DNA from: Prevotellaceae bacterium
GTDB lineage: Bacteria > Bacteroidota > Bacteroidia > Bacteroidales > Paludibacteraceae
Length of the DNA stretch: 64,000 bases
Direction of reading: 5' to 3'
NCBI GenBank assembly: GCA_020636675.1
Contig: JACJXK010000001.1
Location: 1 to 64,000, forward strand
Positions 1 to 8,476 of this stretch are shown here, piece by piece; positions within the stretch are counted from its first letter, which is position 1; every line of letters starts with the position of its first letter. The notes beneath the pieces were generated by a model that saw only the letters and a list, made by a program, of their open reading frames with translations, was not told the DNA's origin and made no database searches. A program made the translations under genes and the position numbers.

Positions 1-1036
1 CCGGGTTGGAATCTTTCGTTATGCCGCCCCCCACATAGAGAATAGCCTCATCGCAGACAATCCGCATAGACCTAAGGTTCACAAAAAACTCGAAATCACC
101 ATCCCCCCAATAAGGACCAAGGAAGCCCGAATAGAAACTCCGTTCCGACAATTCCATCTGCCTGATGAGCCTTTGCGCGGCATCCTTTGGACAGCCACAA
201 ACGGCCGGAGTAGGATGTAGAGACTCCAATACAGAGGTCCACTCCACAGATTCCGGCATTTTTGCACGGAAGGCCGTTTTCAAATGGAAGACATGACCAG
301 CTTTTGCCGATTGTGGGCCATCCAAATCCAAATCAGTCAACCCAACCCGTTCGAATGTCCGTTTCACATACTGCTCCACATACGCCTGTTCCTCCCTGTT
401 TTTAGACGTCCATTCCTTGGGTGAGGTCTGCGTTCCTGCCAAGGCTACCGTCTCCACCGTACTATTCCTTTTCCTCAGAAAAAGTTCAGGAGACGCTCCC
501 ATCCACATGCCCACATCCGGGATACAGAACCAGAACACACAAGCTTCCGGATTGTCTTTCTGCAAATCGGAATATAAAAAAGGTAATCTGCCATCGGAAA
601 AATCGCTTTTTTTTGAAACCGTCCTAGAATAGACCACTTTGCTTACAGACCCTTTCCTTATCTCCCGTATAAGTTGAGCCACCGCACTGAGATACGACTG
701 CCGCTGCTGAATCTGTCCTGCATCCGACAGACCATAACTACACTCTCTCGTGGGAAGTGCAGCCACGGCATCAACCAACTGAGAAGGAAGAGCATCCTCT
801 TCCGCAAAGAAATCAGACTGAATGAAATATATTCTATTTTCGGAAGAGACATCAAACGAAGAAACTAGGAAACCCGTTCTATTGCCCAGCAAGGACAAGG
901 AATGAACAGATGGAAACGAAGAAATCTCGGAAGAGATTTGCACGCCCATCCTTCCCTTCTCCTCTCCTGGCAAACGGAAACAAAAAAATGGGACCCCTTT
1001 ACTAAGACACAACGACTGAAATTCAGTTATCTGCAT
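1..1036 (-). CDS. menF: Isochorismate synthase (3' end beyond window)
   Basis: Converts chorismate to isochorismate, the first committed step of menaquinone synthesis. About 345 codons are present; the C-terminus lies beyond the left edge. Reading the minus strand from ATG at 1036 gives an uninterrupted frame with chorismate-binding enzyme hallmarks: SKVVYSRTV, GASPELFLRK, LAGTQTS, LHPTPAVCGCPKDAA, ERSFYSGFLGP and, at the edge, YVGGGITKDSNP. The start is chosen because the early residues (KGVPFFCFRLPGEE) resemble the N-terminus of Bacteroidales MenF; a later ATG at 949 is less likely. The gene overlaps the menA stop by 10 bases, so the two are probably translationally coupled. The only ATG-initiated frames called here by length are shadows of this gene. 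Confidence 0.93.
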   Translation of the reverse strand, partial: MQITEFQSLCLSKGVPFFCFRLPGEEKGRMGVQISSEISSFPSVHSLSLLGNRTGFLVSSFDVSSENRIYFIQSDFFAEEDALPSQLVDAVAALPTRECSYGLSDAGQIQQRQSYLSAVAQLIREIRKGSVSKVVYSRTVSKKSDFSDGRLPFLYSDLQKDNPEACVFWFCIPDVGMWMGASPELFLRKRNSTVETVALAGTQTSPKEWTSKNREEQAYVEQYVKRTFERVGLTDLDLDGPQSAKAGHVFHLKTAFRAKMPESVEWTSVLESLHPTPAVCGCPKDAAQRLIRQMELSERSFYSGFLGPYWGDGDFEFFVNLRSMRIVCDEAILYVGGGITKDSNP

Positions 1037-1959
1037 AATAGGATCAGACTGACAGAAAGCAAAACGGAAAACACCAACATATTGCGAGACGTCTCACCAA
1101 TAAGGGAGTTGAGACGAACACCTTCCCTAATGACGCAGATACGACGCCACGTGAAATAATGGAACGCCACATAAATAACGGGGAACGCCAGAAGTAATGT
1201 AATGTCAAAAGTTCCGAAAGACGCATCTTCAGACATCTCGTCAAACACCAAAGAGAGATAGGCAGCCGTTGCGGCCAAAATACCTGACCAGAAATAGAAG
1301 AAACGGCCAAACTTCTCTCCCAACCGGACAATGATGGTCCGTTTTCCTGACTCCTTATCCGTATCCCGATCCCGATAATTATTCAAGACAAGGAGTGTAT
1401 TGACCACAAGACCCGTCGTTATACCAACCGCCGTAACCAGCCATGGCCACTCCAATAACTGGACATAACAAGTAAAACCGACAGCCACCACACCAAAAAA
1501 AAGGACCACGGCCACATCTCCCAAACCATTATAAGCCAAAGGATACGGACCTGAAGTATAGAAATAGGCAAACACCACACAGAACGCCCCCACAAAAATC
1601 ATCCGAAAGCCTCCATAAAAGAGCAATACAGAACCCACCAAAGAAGCGATGACCACCACCACAAGGATTCCAATCCTCATACACTCAGGTGTTATCCATC
1701 CTTGCGCAGTAGCTCGTAACGGGCCTAACCGGTTTTCACCATCGCTACCCTTCAAAAAATCATACAAATCGTTTATCAGATTGGCGGCAATCTGCATCAT
1801 GACAGCAAAAAACAGACAGGCCAACGCAGGCACTACCTTAAACGAACCATAATAATAGGCCAATGCAGAACCTACCATCACAGGGACCACAGCCGCCGCC
1901 AACGTCTTCGGACGTGCTGCCAACAGCCATGCTTTGACTGAATTTTTCTCTACCTCCAT
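1027..1959 (-). CDS. menA: 1,4-dihydroxy-2-naphthoate polyprenyltransferase
   Basis: UbiA-family integral membrane enzyme that attaches a polyprenyl chain to 1,4-dihydroxy-2-naphthoate, making demethylmenaquinone. It has 310 residues, the usual size, and is hydrophobic throughout with about eight or nine predicted membrane segments. The two Asp-rich prenyl-diphosphate motifs are visible: NDLYD at residues 63-67 followed by the conserved GSDGENRLGPLR, and the second motif NNYRDRDTDKESGKR in the middle. It is the first gene of a menA-menF pair on the minus strand. A Bacteroidetes-type promoter lies just upstream and a repeat element stands between it and the next gene. Confidence 0.95.
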   Translation of the reverse strand: MEVEKNSVKAWLLAARPKTLAAAVVPVMVGSALAYYYGSFKVVPALACLFFAVMMQIAANLINDLYDFLKGSDGENRLGPLRATAQGWITPECMRIGILVVVVIASLVGSVLLFYGGFRMIFVGAFCVVFAYFYTSGPYPLAYNGLGDVAVVLFFGVVAVGFTCYVQLLEWPWLVTAVGITTGLVVNTLLVLNNYRDRDTDKESGKRTIIVRLGEKFGRFFYFWSGILAATAAYLSLVFDEMSEDASFGTFDITLLLAFPVIYVAFHYFTWRRICVIREGVRLNSLIGETSRNMLVFSVLLSVSLILLCR

Positions 1960-1989
1960 AAAAAGTATCGTGTTATACTAAATTCAACA

Positions 1990-2019
1990 CAAAGTTACCA
2001 CATTAGCAATGATAAAAAA
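1990..2019 (-). promoter_or_regulatory. Promoter of menA-menF
   Basis: On the minus strand TAACTTTG (1997 down to 1990) matches the Bacteroidetes -7 consensus TAnnTTTG. A T-run at the expected -33 distance (about 2013-2019) stands in for the TTG element. The start codon is about 30 bases downstream. Inferred from consensus only. Confidence 0.55.
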
Positions 2020-2037
2020 ACAACTTGTTACAATTTA

Positions 2038-2362
2038 GTAACAGTAAAAAAACAACTTCCGCAGATTTCTGCTTACCAAAATTCAAATGTAAAGAGTTCT
2101 CCGTTAAAAAGTTGCGGAAGTTATTCTTTAACCATTACTAAGTAATCGGCAAAAAACAACTTATGACGATTTTGACAAAATGCCATAGGCATTATCTCTT
2201 TGTAGAGTGGGAAATAGGCATCGGCAACCGCATTCCGGAGGAATGCACCATACACGACAATCATTTCTGTCCTCCTGCCGGACGGGCACTTACTTTTCTC
2301 CGGCAAGAAAAGTAAGCAAAAGAGCCTACGCTATTGGCCTCTTTCCGAGAGGAGGTACGGCA
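2038..2362 (+). repeat. Dispersed hairpin-rich repeat, long copy A
   Basis: About 325 bases closely repeated, same orientation, at 16201-16525. Four inverted repeats are visible: AACTTCCGCA (2054-2063) with TGCGGAAGTT (2113-2122); ATGCC/GGCAT in the core near 2180-2192; GCATTCC (2230-2236) with GGAATGC (2240-2246); and CTTACTTTTCT (2289-2299) with AGAAAAGTAAG (2306-2316). The core around 2167-2206 also occurs at 13229-13293 and, inverted, at 25281-25347. Both long copies contain the same 40-plus codon minus-strand frame, but it runs through the hairpins and is probably not a gene. No transposase or clear target duplication was seen. It fills most of the gap between menA and the symporter gene. 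Confidence 0.85.
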
Positions 2363-2512
2363 ATGTCTTCCATTGTCATTTGTTTCTAGCATCGTATATA
2401 TCAGAAAAGGATTTGCATGAGAATAGGATGATTTCAAAACATCATATACGCTTCCGATCAAAATGCAATTGGTTTTCACATCCATACAATTGCCACACAA
2501 GATGGGGATTTC

Positions 2513-3934
2513 TTATTTTTTACGAGCTAACATCAAACCCAGGAACATCAGTCCTCCATTCGCTATCAACATCTCATATCCCAATGTATAACGACAATAA
2601 CGAAACAGGCAACAGCTCAATCCGTAGGTCAGCAACGGAGACAGAACCGCAGATATGGGTATCCATACCGCACTGACCTTCCATTTCGTGAACAAACCGA
2701 AAGAGAACAACCCCAATAACGGTCCATACATATAGGAGACTATCGTATAAACCACATCTATCGCACTGCTACCCTCCAACATCCGGAAACCCAAAACCAC
2801 AAGGACCATCAACAGAGAGAATGCAAGGTGTATCAACAATCTGAACCTCTTCACAAAGTGTTCGTCATCGTGTTCCAAGCGAAGGATATCTATGGCAAAC
2901 GAGGTAGTCATGGATGTCAGTGCCGAGTCTGCGCTAGAAAAAGCAGACGCCACCATACCAATAACAAAGCACCCCATCACCCAGAAACCAGATCCGGAGG
3001 CAAACGTAGGAAGTAACTTATCTCCTGCCATGGGCAGAGAAATACCAGTACGTTGGAAATAAAGGACAATCAGGACACCCAACGCCAACAACAAAAGATT
3101 GACAGGTATGAACGTCAGTCCATACGTCAACATATTCTTACGCGAAGAAGAAAGGTCTCTGCACGACAGATTTTTCTGCATCAGATCCTGATCCAATCCG
3201 GTCATCACAATAACGACAAACACTCCGCTAAAAAACTGTTTGAAGAAATTCTGTTTACTTTTCCAATCATCAAAAACAAAAAGTCTGGAATAGTCACTAT
3301 CGACAACCGCACATACGGCATCCTTCGCTCCCAATCCAAGAGTAGAGGTCACATCGTAAAGCAACAAGGACAATGCCAACAGCAAGAAAAACGTCTGCAA
3401 GAAGTCGGTCCAGACAATGGTACGGATACCACTACGGAACGTATAAAACCAGATTACAAAGACAACACCCACCGTAGTAACGAAGAAAGACACTCCGAGC
3501 TGTCCGAACACGAACTGCTGCAACACCAGCACCACCACATACAGCTTCGCCGCCGAGCTCACCAACTTAGACAAAAGGAAGAAGGTCGCACCCGTCTGCC
3601 TAGCCCTAATACCAAAACGCACCTCCAAATAACCATATATACTAGTTAGATTCAGCCGATAATAGAGCGGCAACAGAAGATAGGCCACCACCAGATAACC
3701 GAAGAAGAAACCCATACACATCTGTATATAGGTAAAGTTGGTGGAACGTACCCAACCAGGCACAGACACGAACGTCACACCAGAGATGGACGCTCCTATC
3801 ATACCAAAAGCCACTACATACCACGGCGAATGTTTGGCTCCCGAAAAGAAGTCCGCATTTGTTCGTTTCCTGCCCGTCACCAAAGAGACCAACAGAAGCA
3901 TCAATACATAGACTATAACCAATATCAACATCAT
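2513..3934 (-). CDS. Sodium:solute symporter family protein
   Basis: Inner-membrane SSS-family transporter of 473 residues, about 13 predicted membrane segments, expected to couple solute uptake to sodium entry. The family signature region is recognisable as GMVASAFSSADSALTSM, where the small and Ser residues form part of the sodium site. The N-terminal segment (MMLILVIVYVLMLLLVSLVTG, residues 1-21) and SISGVTFVSVPGW are also typical. The substrate cannot be told from sequence; many Bacteroidales homologues are annotated for sugars or sialic acid without proof. It lies downstream of yidC in the same direction but behind that gene's terminator, so it probably has its own promoter. Confidence 0.9.
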   Translation of the reverse strand: MMLILVIVYVLMLLLVSLVTGRKRTNADFFSGAKHSPWYVVAFGMIGASISGVTFVSVPGWVRSTNFTYIQMCMGFFFGYLVVAYLLLPLYYRLNLTSIYGYLEVRFGIRARQTGATFFLLSKLVSSAAKLYVVVLVLQQFVFGQLGVSFFVTTVGVVFVIWFYTFRSGIRTIVWTDFLQTFFLLLALSLLLYDVTSTLGLGAKDAVCAVVDSDYSRLFVFDDWKSKQNFFKQFFSGVFVVIVMTGLDQDLMQKNLSCRDLSSSRKNMLTYGLTFIPVNLLLLALGVLIVLYFQRTGISLPMAGDKLLPTFASGSGFWVMGCFVIGMVASAFSSADSALTSMTTSFAIDILRLEHDDEHFVKRFRLLIHLAFSLLMVLVVLGFRMLEGSSAIDVVYTIVSYMYGPLLGLFSFGLFTKWKVSAVWIPISAVLSPLLTYGLSCCLFRYCRYTLGYEMLIANGGLMFLGLMLARKK

Positions 3935-4024
3935 CTCGCCTTTTTAATCCGCAAAAATACAAAAAGGTGCGGAAAATAAGCAGCTGCATTTCGGATTCAA
4001 GACTTCCTTTTTTCCCATACGGGC

Positions 4025-4050
4025 AAAAAAAAGGTCGGACACGTCCGACC
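4025..4050 (-). terminator. Intrinsic terminator after pyrG-yidC
   Basis: On the minus strand GGTCGGA (4050 down to 4044), a 4-base loop and TCCGACC are followed by eight T residues. It lies about 40 bases after the yidC stop, separating that operon from the symporter gene. Confidence 0.88.
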
Positions 4051-4086
4051 CTTTTCCTATGATTATAATTTCCGTCAAGAAAAAAC

Positions 4087-5973
4087 TTATCTGACGTTTC
4101 TTTCGTTCTGCTGCTTCTTCGCCTGGTCCTGCAAATCTTCCAGACGTTGCATCCATGCGCTCTTCTTCTGTGGCTTCTTCCTGTTCTCGTGAATCTGCTT
4201 CAGAAGTTTGTCCTCATCCACGAAACGACGGATAATGAACGTCTGAGCTATCGTAATCAGAAGAGATACGAAATAATAGTAGCTAAGACCTGAAGCATAA
4301 TCGTTGAAGATGAACAAGAACATGAGCGGCATGAAATACATGATATACTTCATTCCCGGCATCTGCTGCGATCCGGTATCCGTCATACTCATGTTCACTT
4401 TCGTATAAATGACATTCGTAATGGTCATCAACAAGCAGAAAAGACTTATGTGATTACCAAACGTAGAGGAGATGATCGGAATATCGGCAGTCCAAGACAC
4501 GATGGCATCGTAAGAAGAAAGATCAGAAGCCCACAAGAAGCTCTGCTGCCTCAACTCGATAGCCGTAGGGAAGAAATAGAAGAGAGCCACCAGAATAGGC
4601 ATCTGCAAAAGCATAGGTAGACATCCGCCCATCGGGTTGACGCCCGCCTTCCTATACATATCCATCATCGCCTGCTGACGTTCCGTTGGTTTGTCATCCG
4701 AAATACTCTCATTGATTTTCTGAACTTCAGGCTTCAACACCCTCATTTTAGCGGAAGAAAGATACGACTTGTATGTCAACGGGAAGAGTATCATTTTCAC
4801 CACAATGGTCAACAATAATATAATGATACCGAAGTTACAGATGAAAGAACCGAAGAAATTGAATAACGGAATGGTCAGTATCTGGTTCACCCAACGGAAA
4901 ATACCCCAACCTAGCGGCACCAGACGCTTAAGCTCCAACTCATTATCGCCAGTAAGATTTTTGTCGTAAGACTTCAGCAGTTTGTACCAATTCGGGCCAT
5001 AGAAATAACGGAAAGAAACCTCGTCATTACTCTGCGTATTAAACGGAATAACCATCTCCGCCGTATAATACTTCAGATACGAAGAGTTCTCCGGAGCCAT
5101 TTCCGAAGTCAGATCTGCAGATTTTATGCTTTTATCCGCAATAAGCACACTTGAGAAGAACTGGTCTTTAAATGCGACCCACTTCATGTTCTGAGACACA
5201 GACTCAGATTCACTAGAAGATTCGCTCAACTCCTCCACACCGTCGCCCATCAGCTTATAATAGATGGCCGCATATCTGTTTTCGAATTTACGTCCTTTCT
5301 CCTGTTGCTTCAGTTTGGTCTTCCACAAGAGGTTCAAATCCTTAGCAGGCTTCAGCACACCACCAAGATTGATCGGTTTTATGTCAAAGTCAAGCATATA
5401 GCTCTCAGACGGCAGGGTATAAACGAAATTCAAGGACGAACCGTTACCAGCCGGCAAAGAAAGCACCACGGAACTGTCTGTCAATGAAGAGACTTTAAAA
5501 TACAAATCGGCGGTATTCAATTCATTTCCTCCCATTACAGGAAGGGACAAGTCCAAAGAAGATTCGTCGCCGGAGAACAATACCAACGGATTTCCGTCAT
5601 AAGTCTTGTACTGATTCAGAACCACACGCTTCACATATCCACCCTTTGTGGATATTTCTACATTCACGTTGCAATTTTTCAGGACAACCATCTCTTCCTT
5701 TCCGATGGCTGCGCCGGCAAAAACGCCATACGTACTGTTCAACTTGGCTGCCTTCAATGAATCAGAATCATTCTCGTCAAATAGCTGGGCAGCCTTCTTT
5801 GCTTCCAACTCCGCATCAGCCTGCGCCTTAGCCGTTTTCTCCATAACTGCCGACACCGAGTCCTGATATCGTTTTTGAGCCTTCTGTTGCTCCTCATTAG
5901 GCTGGTTCATCCAAAAGAATCCGAAAAAGATAACTCCTATCAGAGCCAGTCCTGTAATTGTATTTTTATCCAT
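4087..5973 (-). CDS. yidC: Membrane protein insertase YidC
   Basis: Inserts and folds inner-membrane proteins, alone or with SecYEG. The 628 residues show the Gram-negative layout: an N-terminal membrane anchor (ITGLALIGVIFFGFFWM), a large periplasmic beta domain, then the conserved 60-kDa inner-membrane domain starting near FNFFGSFICNFGIIILLLTIVV and including KMRVLKPEVQKI and the NPMGGCLPMLLQMPILVALF segment. The tail is Lys/Gln-rich (KKPQKKSAWMQ), as in other YidC proteins that contact ribosomes. It begins 24 bases after pyrG, so the two are very likely co-transcribed, and ends before a strong terminator. Confidence 0.97.
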   Translation of the reverse strand: MDKNTITGLALIGVIFFGFFWMNQPNEEQQKAQKRYQDSVSAVMEKTAKAQADAELEAKKAAQLFDENDSDSLKAAKLNSTYGVFAGAAIGKEEMVVLKNCNVNVEISTKGGYVKRVVLNQYKTYDGNPLVLFSGDESSLDLSLPVMGGNELNTADLYFKVSSLTDSSVVLSLPAGNGSSLNFVYTLPSESYMLDFDIKPINLGGVLKPAKDLNLLWKTKLKQQEKGRKFENRYAAIYYKLMGDGVEELSESSSESESVSQNMKWVAFKDQFFSSVLIADKSIKSADLTSEMAPENSSYLKYYTAEMVIPFNTQSNDEVSFRYFYGPNWYKLLKSYDKNLTGDNELELKRLVPLGWGIFRWVNQILTIPLFNFFGSFICNFGIIILLLTIVVKMILFPLTYKSYLSSAKMRVLKPEVQKINESISDDKPTERQQAMMDMYRKAGVNPMGGCLPMLLQMPILVALFYFFPTAIELRQQSFLWASDLSSYDAIVSWTADIPIISSTFGNHISLFCLLMTITNVIYTKVNMSMTDTGSQQMPGMKYIMYFMPLMFLFIFNDYASGLSYYYFVSLLITIAQTFIIRRFVDEDKLLKQIHENRKKPQKKSAWMQRLEDLQDQAKKQQNERNVR

Positions 5974-5997
5974 CTATATTTAAAATATTACTGTTTT

Positions 5998-7614
5998 CTA
6001 TTTTTTCTCTTCCCCCATCTTGACCGCAGCCGCCACAAAGCCCATGAACAATGGATGCGGATTCAGAACCGCGCTATTGAATTCCGGATGGAACTGAGTA
6101 CCGACAAACCACCTGAGCTTAGGCAGTTCCACTATCTCCACCAGTCCAGACTCCGGATTCACACCGGAGAAAACCATGCCAGCCTCCTCAAAATTAGCGC
6201 GATAAGCATTATTAAACTCAAAACGATGACGATGGCGCTCGTTCACCTTTTTCGTGCCATAAGCAGAGTATGCCACCGAACCTTCCTTCAACACACAGTC
6301 ATACGCACCCAAGCGCATCGTTCCCTCCTTACGGACTTTCGCCTTCTGCTCTATCATCAGGTCAAAAATCTTATGTTCGGCATTGTCGTTCATCTCCGTA
6401 GAGTTGGCATCAAAGTATCCGACCACATCCTTGGCAAACTCGATGACCGCACACTGCATACCCAAACCTATCCCCAAAAACGGAATATTGTTCAGTCTCG
6501 CATATTTGACCGCTATCATTTTGCCTTCCACACCACGCTGTCCGAAACCGGGAGCCACAACGATACCGTCTAGGCCCTCCAACTTCTTCATCACGTTCGC
6601 CTCCGTAATCTGTTCCGACTGGAACAAAGAGAGTTCCAGCGATCTATCTTGATAGACGGAAGCATGGATCAACGCCTCATGGATGGATTTATAGGCATCC
6701 GGCAACTCCACGTATTTACCGACAAGGCCTATTCGGATAGGCTGCGTGGCATTTTTCTGTTTCTCCACAAACATCTTCCATCTGGACAAATCGGCTGCCG
6801 GCTCCAGCTGCATCCCGAATCTCTTCAGAACCTCACAGTCCAAGCCCTCCTCCTGCATCTTAATCGGCTCTTCATAGATGGATGGCACATCCAGCGCCTC
6901 TATCACCGAATCAACACTCACATTGCAGAACAAAGCCACCTTCCGTTTCAGATCCTTCGTCAACGGGTGTTCCGTTCGCAGGACCAAGATATTAGGCTGA
7001 ACGCCCAACTCCAGAAGCTCCTTCACGGAATGCTGGGTAGGCTTCGTCTTCAGCTCCTTGGCAGAAGCCAAATAAGGGACATACGTCAGGTGGATGCAAA
7101 GACAATCGTCCGGTTTCTCCCATAACATTTGGCGCACACTCTCCACATAAGGGAGCGACTCTATATCACCGACTGTACCACCTATCTCGGTGATGATGAA
7201 ATCATATTCAGACCCTGCACTCAGCTGCTGTATGCAACGTTTTATTTCATTTGTGATATGGGGCACCACCTGAACCGTCTTTCCCAGATAATCACCTCTA
7301 CGCTCTTTGGCTATGACACTCTGATAGATACGGCCAGTGGTGACGTTACTGTTTTTAGAGGTCCTTATATTCAGAAATCTCTCATAATGTCCGAGGTCCA
7401 AATCGGCCTCATGCCCATCATCCGTCACGTAGCACTCTCCGTGCTCATAGGGATTCAGCATCCCTGAATTGATGTTTATATATGGGTCTAGCTTTTGGAT
7501 AGTAACCCGGTAACCTCTTGCCTGCAACAGATTGCCAAGAGAAGAGGCTGTAATTCCCTTTCCTAAAGAGGAGGTAACACCTCCTGTAACAAAAATATAT
7601 CTGGTTTTTCCCAC
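5998..7614 (-). CDS. pyrG: CTP synthase; glutaminase nucleophile Cys replaced by Gly
   Basis: Makes CTP from UTP and ATP with ammonia released from glutamine. The 538 residues have the amidoligase domain (YIFVTGGVTSSLGKG at the start, KLDPYINI, ITEIGGTVGDIES) and a class I glutaminase domain. The start is set at GTG 7614, giving VGKTRYIFVTGG, with AAGGAT upstream; a longer frame to ATG 7686 would include the likely promoter. Oddity: the canonical GICLGMQ nucleophile motif reads GIGLGMQ here (near 6470), while the His-Glu of the triad are present (QFHPEF). If correct, glutamine hydrolysis should be lost or altered and free ammonia used. Followed closely by yidC. Confidence 0.95.
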   Translation of the reverse strand: MGKTRYIFVTGGVTSSLGKGITASSLGNLLQARGYRVTIQKLDPYININSGMLNPYEHGECYVTDDGHEADLDLGHYERFLNIRTSKNSNVTTGRIYQSVIAKERRGDYLGKTVQVVPHITNEIKRCIQQLSAGSEYDFIITEIGGTVGDIESLPYVESVRQMLWEKPDDCLCIHLTYVPYLASAKELKTKPTQHSVKELLELGVQPNILVLRTEHPLTKDLKRKVALFCNVSVDSVIEALDVPSIYEEPIKMQEEGLDCEVLKRFGMQLEPAADLSRWKMFVEKQKNATQPIRIGLVGKYVELPDAYKSIHEALIHASVYQDRSLELSLFQSEQITEANVMKKLEGLDGIVVAPGFGQRGVEGKMIAVKYARLNNIPFLGIGLGMQCAVIEFAKDVVGYFDANSTEMNDNAEHKIFDLMIEQKAKVRKEGTMRLGAYDCVLKEGSVAYSAYGTKKVNERHRHRFEFNNAYRANFEEAGMVFSGVNPESGLVEIVELPKLRWFVGTQFHPEFNSAVLNPHPLFMGFVAAAVKMGEEKK

Positions 7615-7649
7615 TTTTGTTATCCTTTTGAGTAAATAAACACAAGTTG

Positions 7650-7657
7650 CAAATTTA
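7650..7657 (-). promoter_or_regulatory. Probable -7 element of pyrG-yidC
   Basis: TAAATTTG on the minus strand fits TAnnTTTG, about 36 bases before the GTG start. No clear TTG element is seen at the right distance. It lies inside the longer alternative reading frame and supports the shorter start. Confidence 0.4.
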
Positions 7658-7686
7658 TAAAAAATACCGCACTTTACGCTCTCCAT

Positions 7687-8476
7687 TCAAAAATGAACCT
7701 TAAAAAAGTGAGACAAGCTCAACCTTTCGCGTTAAAATCCTTTAATATGGCAAAATACAGTTTCACTACATTTCAGGGAAGAGGATGTTTTCTTTCTAAA
7801 AATAGAACCTTACAAAACTTAGAAAAAATACAAAATATTTCATCAACAATCAGATTCACAATAATTATAGTCTAGCATATTTACCAAACATTCACTAAAA
7901 AAAACAGAAAAGCCGCTTATCCTAAGACTCGCGACTTTTCCTTTCAAAATTAAAAAAGCGTAGTATCATTTCTTTTTTCAAGAAATTCAATTCGGGAATA
8001 TGCAATTCAAATGTATTCTAGTATTCAAATCAAATCTTCAGTATTTCTCTCAAACCGTCAATTCCAAACCTATATCAAACTTAAAAACAAATAATTAAAC
8101 TTCATTTCTACTTGGATAAATTTAGATGTTCAACATTCATGCCAAAACACAAAAAAAGGTAAAAAAAAAGACATCGTCCATAAAAACGATGCAAATATAC
8201 GAACAAATTTCATTATTCAAAACAATTAATGTTTATGCAATATAAAAAATATTTCAAATTTAACACGGACAAAAGTTAACCACAACAATTAACTCGAAGC
8301 CCGGATGGATTGGATGAAAAAAATCAGACAGGATTGACAGGATTGACAGGATTGACAGGATATACAGGACGGGTTAATTGGATGGACGGATGAATTAGAT
8401 TGTATTTTTCTGTTTTCCATATCTATATTTTACTAATTTTATGGTGCAAATAAAATTCATTTTTCACTCCGTTTTT
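7687..8476. other. Long AT-rich divergent intergenic region pyrG / sbcD
   Basis: Roughly 0.8 kb between divergent genes with no convincing reading frame. It is rich in A/T runs and holds a tandem 9-base repeat near its sbcD end. A weak inverted repeat (AAAAGCCGC near 7908 and GCGACTTTT near 7931) is visible. No tRNA or recognisable RNA family was found by eye. Confidence 0.6.
8327..8369 (+). repeat. Tandem repeat, unit GACAGGATT
   Basis: Four successive copies of the 9-base unit GACAGGATT followed by a degenerate copy ending at TACAGGA. It lies about 110 bases before sbcD. GATTGACAGGATT-type repeats occur between genes in several bacterial phyla; no function is known to me. Confidence 0.9.

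Noticed and set aside
540..620. Apparent frameshift in menF at two homopolymer runs
   Set aside because: A careful count (six A at the first run, eight T at the second) gives one continuous frame through SKVVYSRTVSKKSDFSDGRL and onward; the gene is intact.
2121..2306. Minus-strand frame of 61 codons shared by both long repeat copies
   Set aside because: Its conservation follows from the DNA repeat, it runs through hairpins, has no ribosome site and its ends differ between copies.
5998..7686. Longer pyrG start at 7686
   Set aside because: The extra residues show no similarity and contain the likely -7 promoter element; GTG 7614 gives the family's normal N-terminus.
8327..8369. Possible CRISPR-like array
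   Set aside because: Units are 9 bases and directly adjacent with no spacers.
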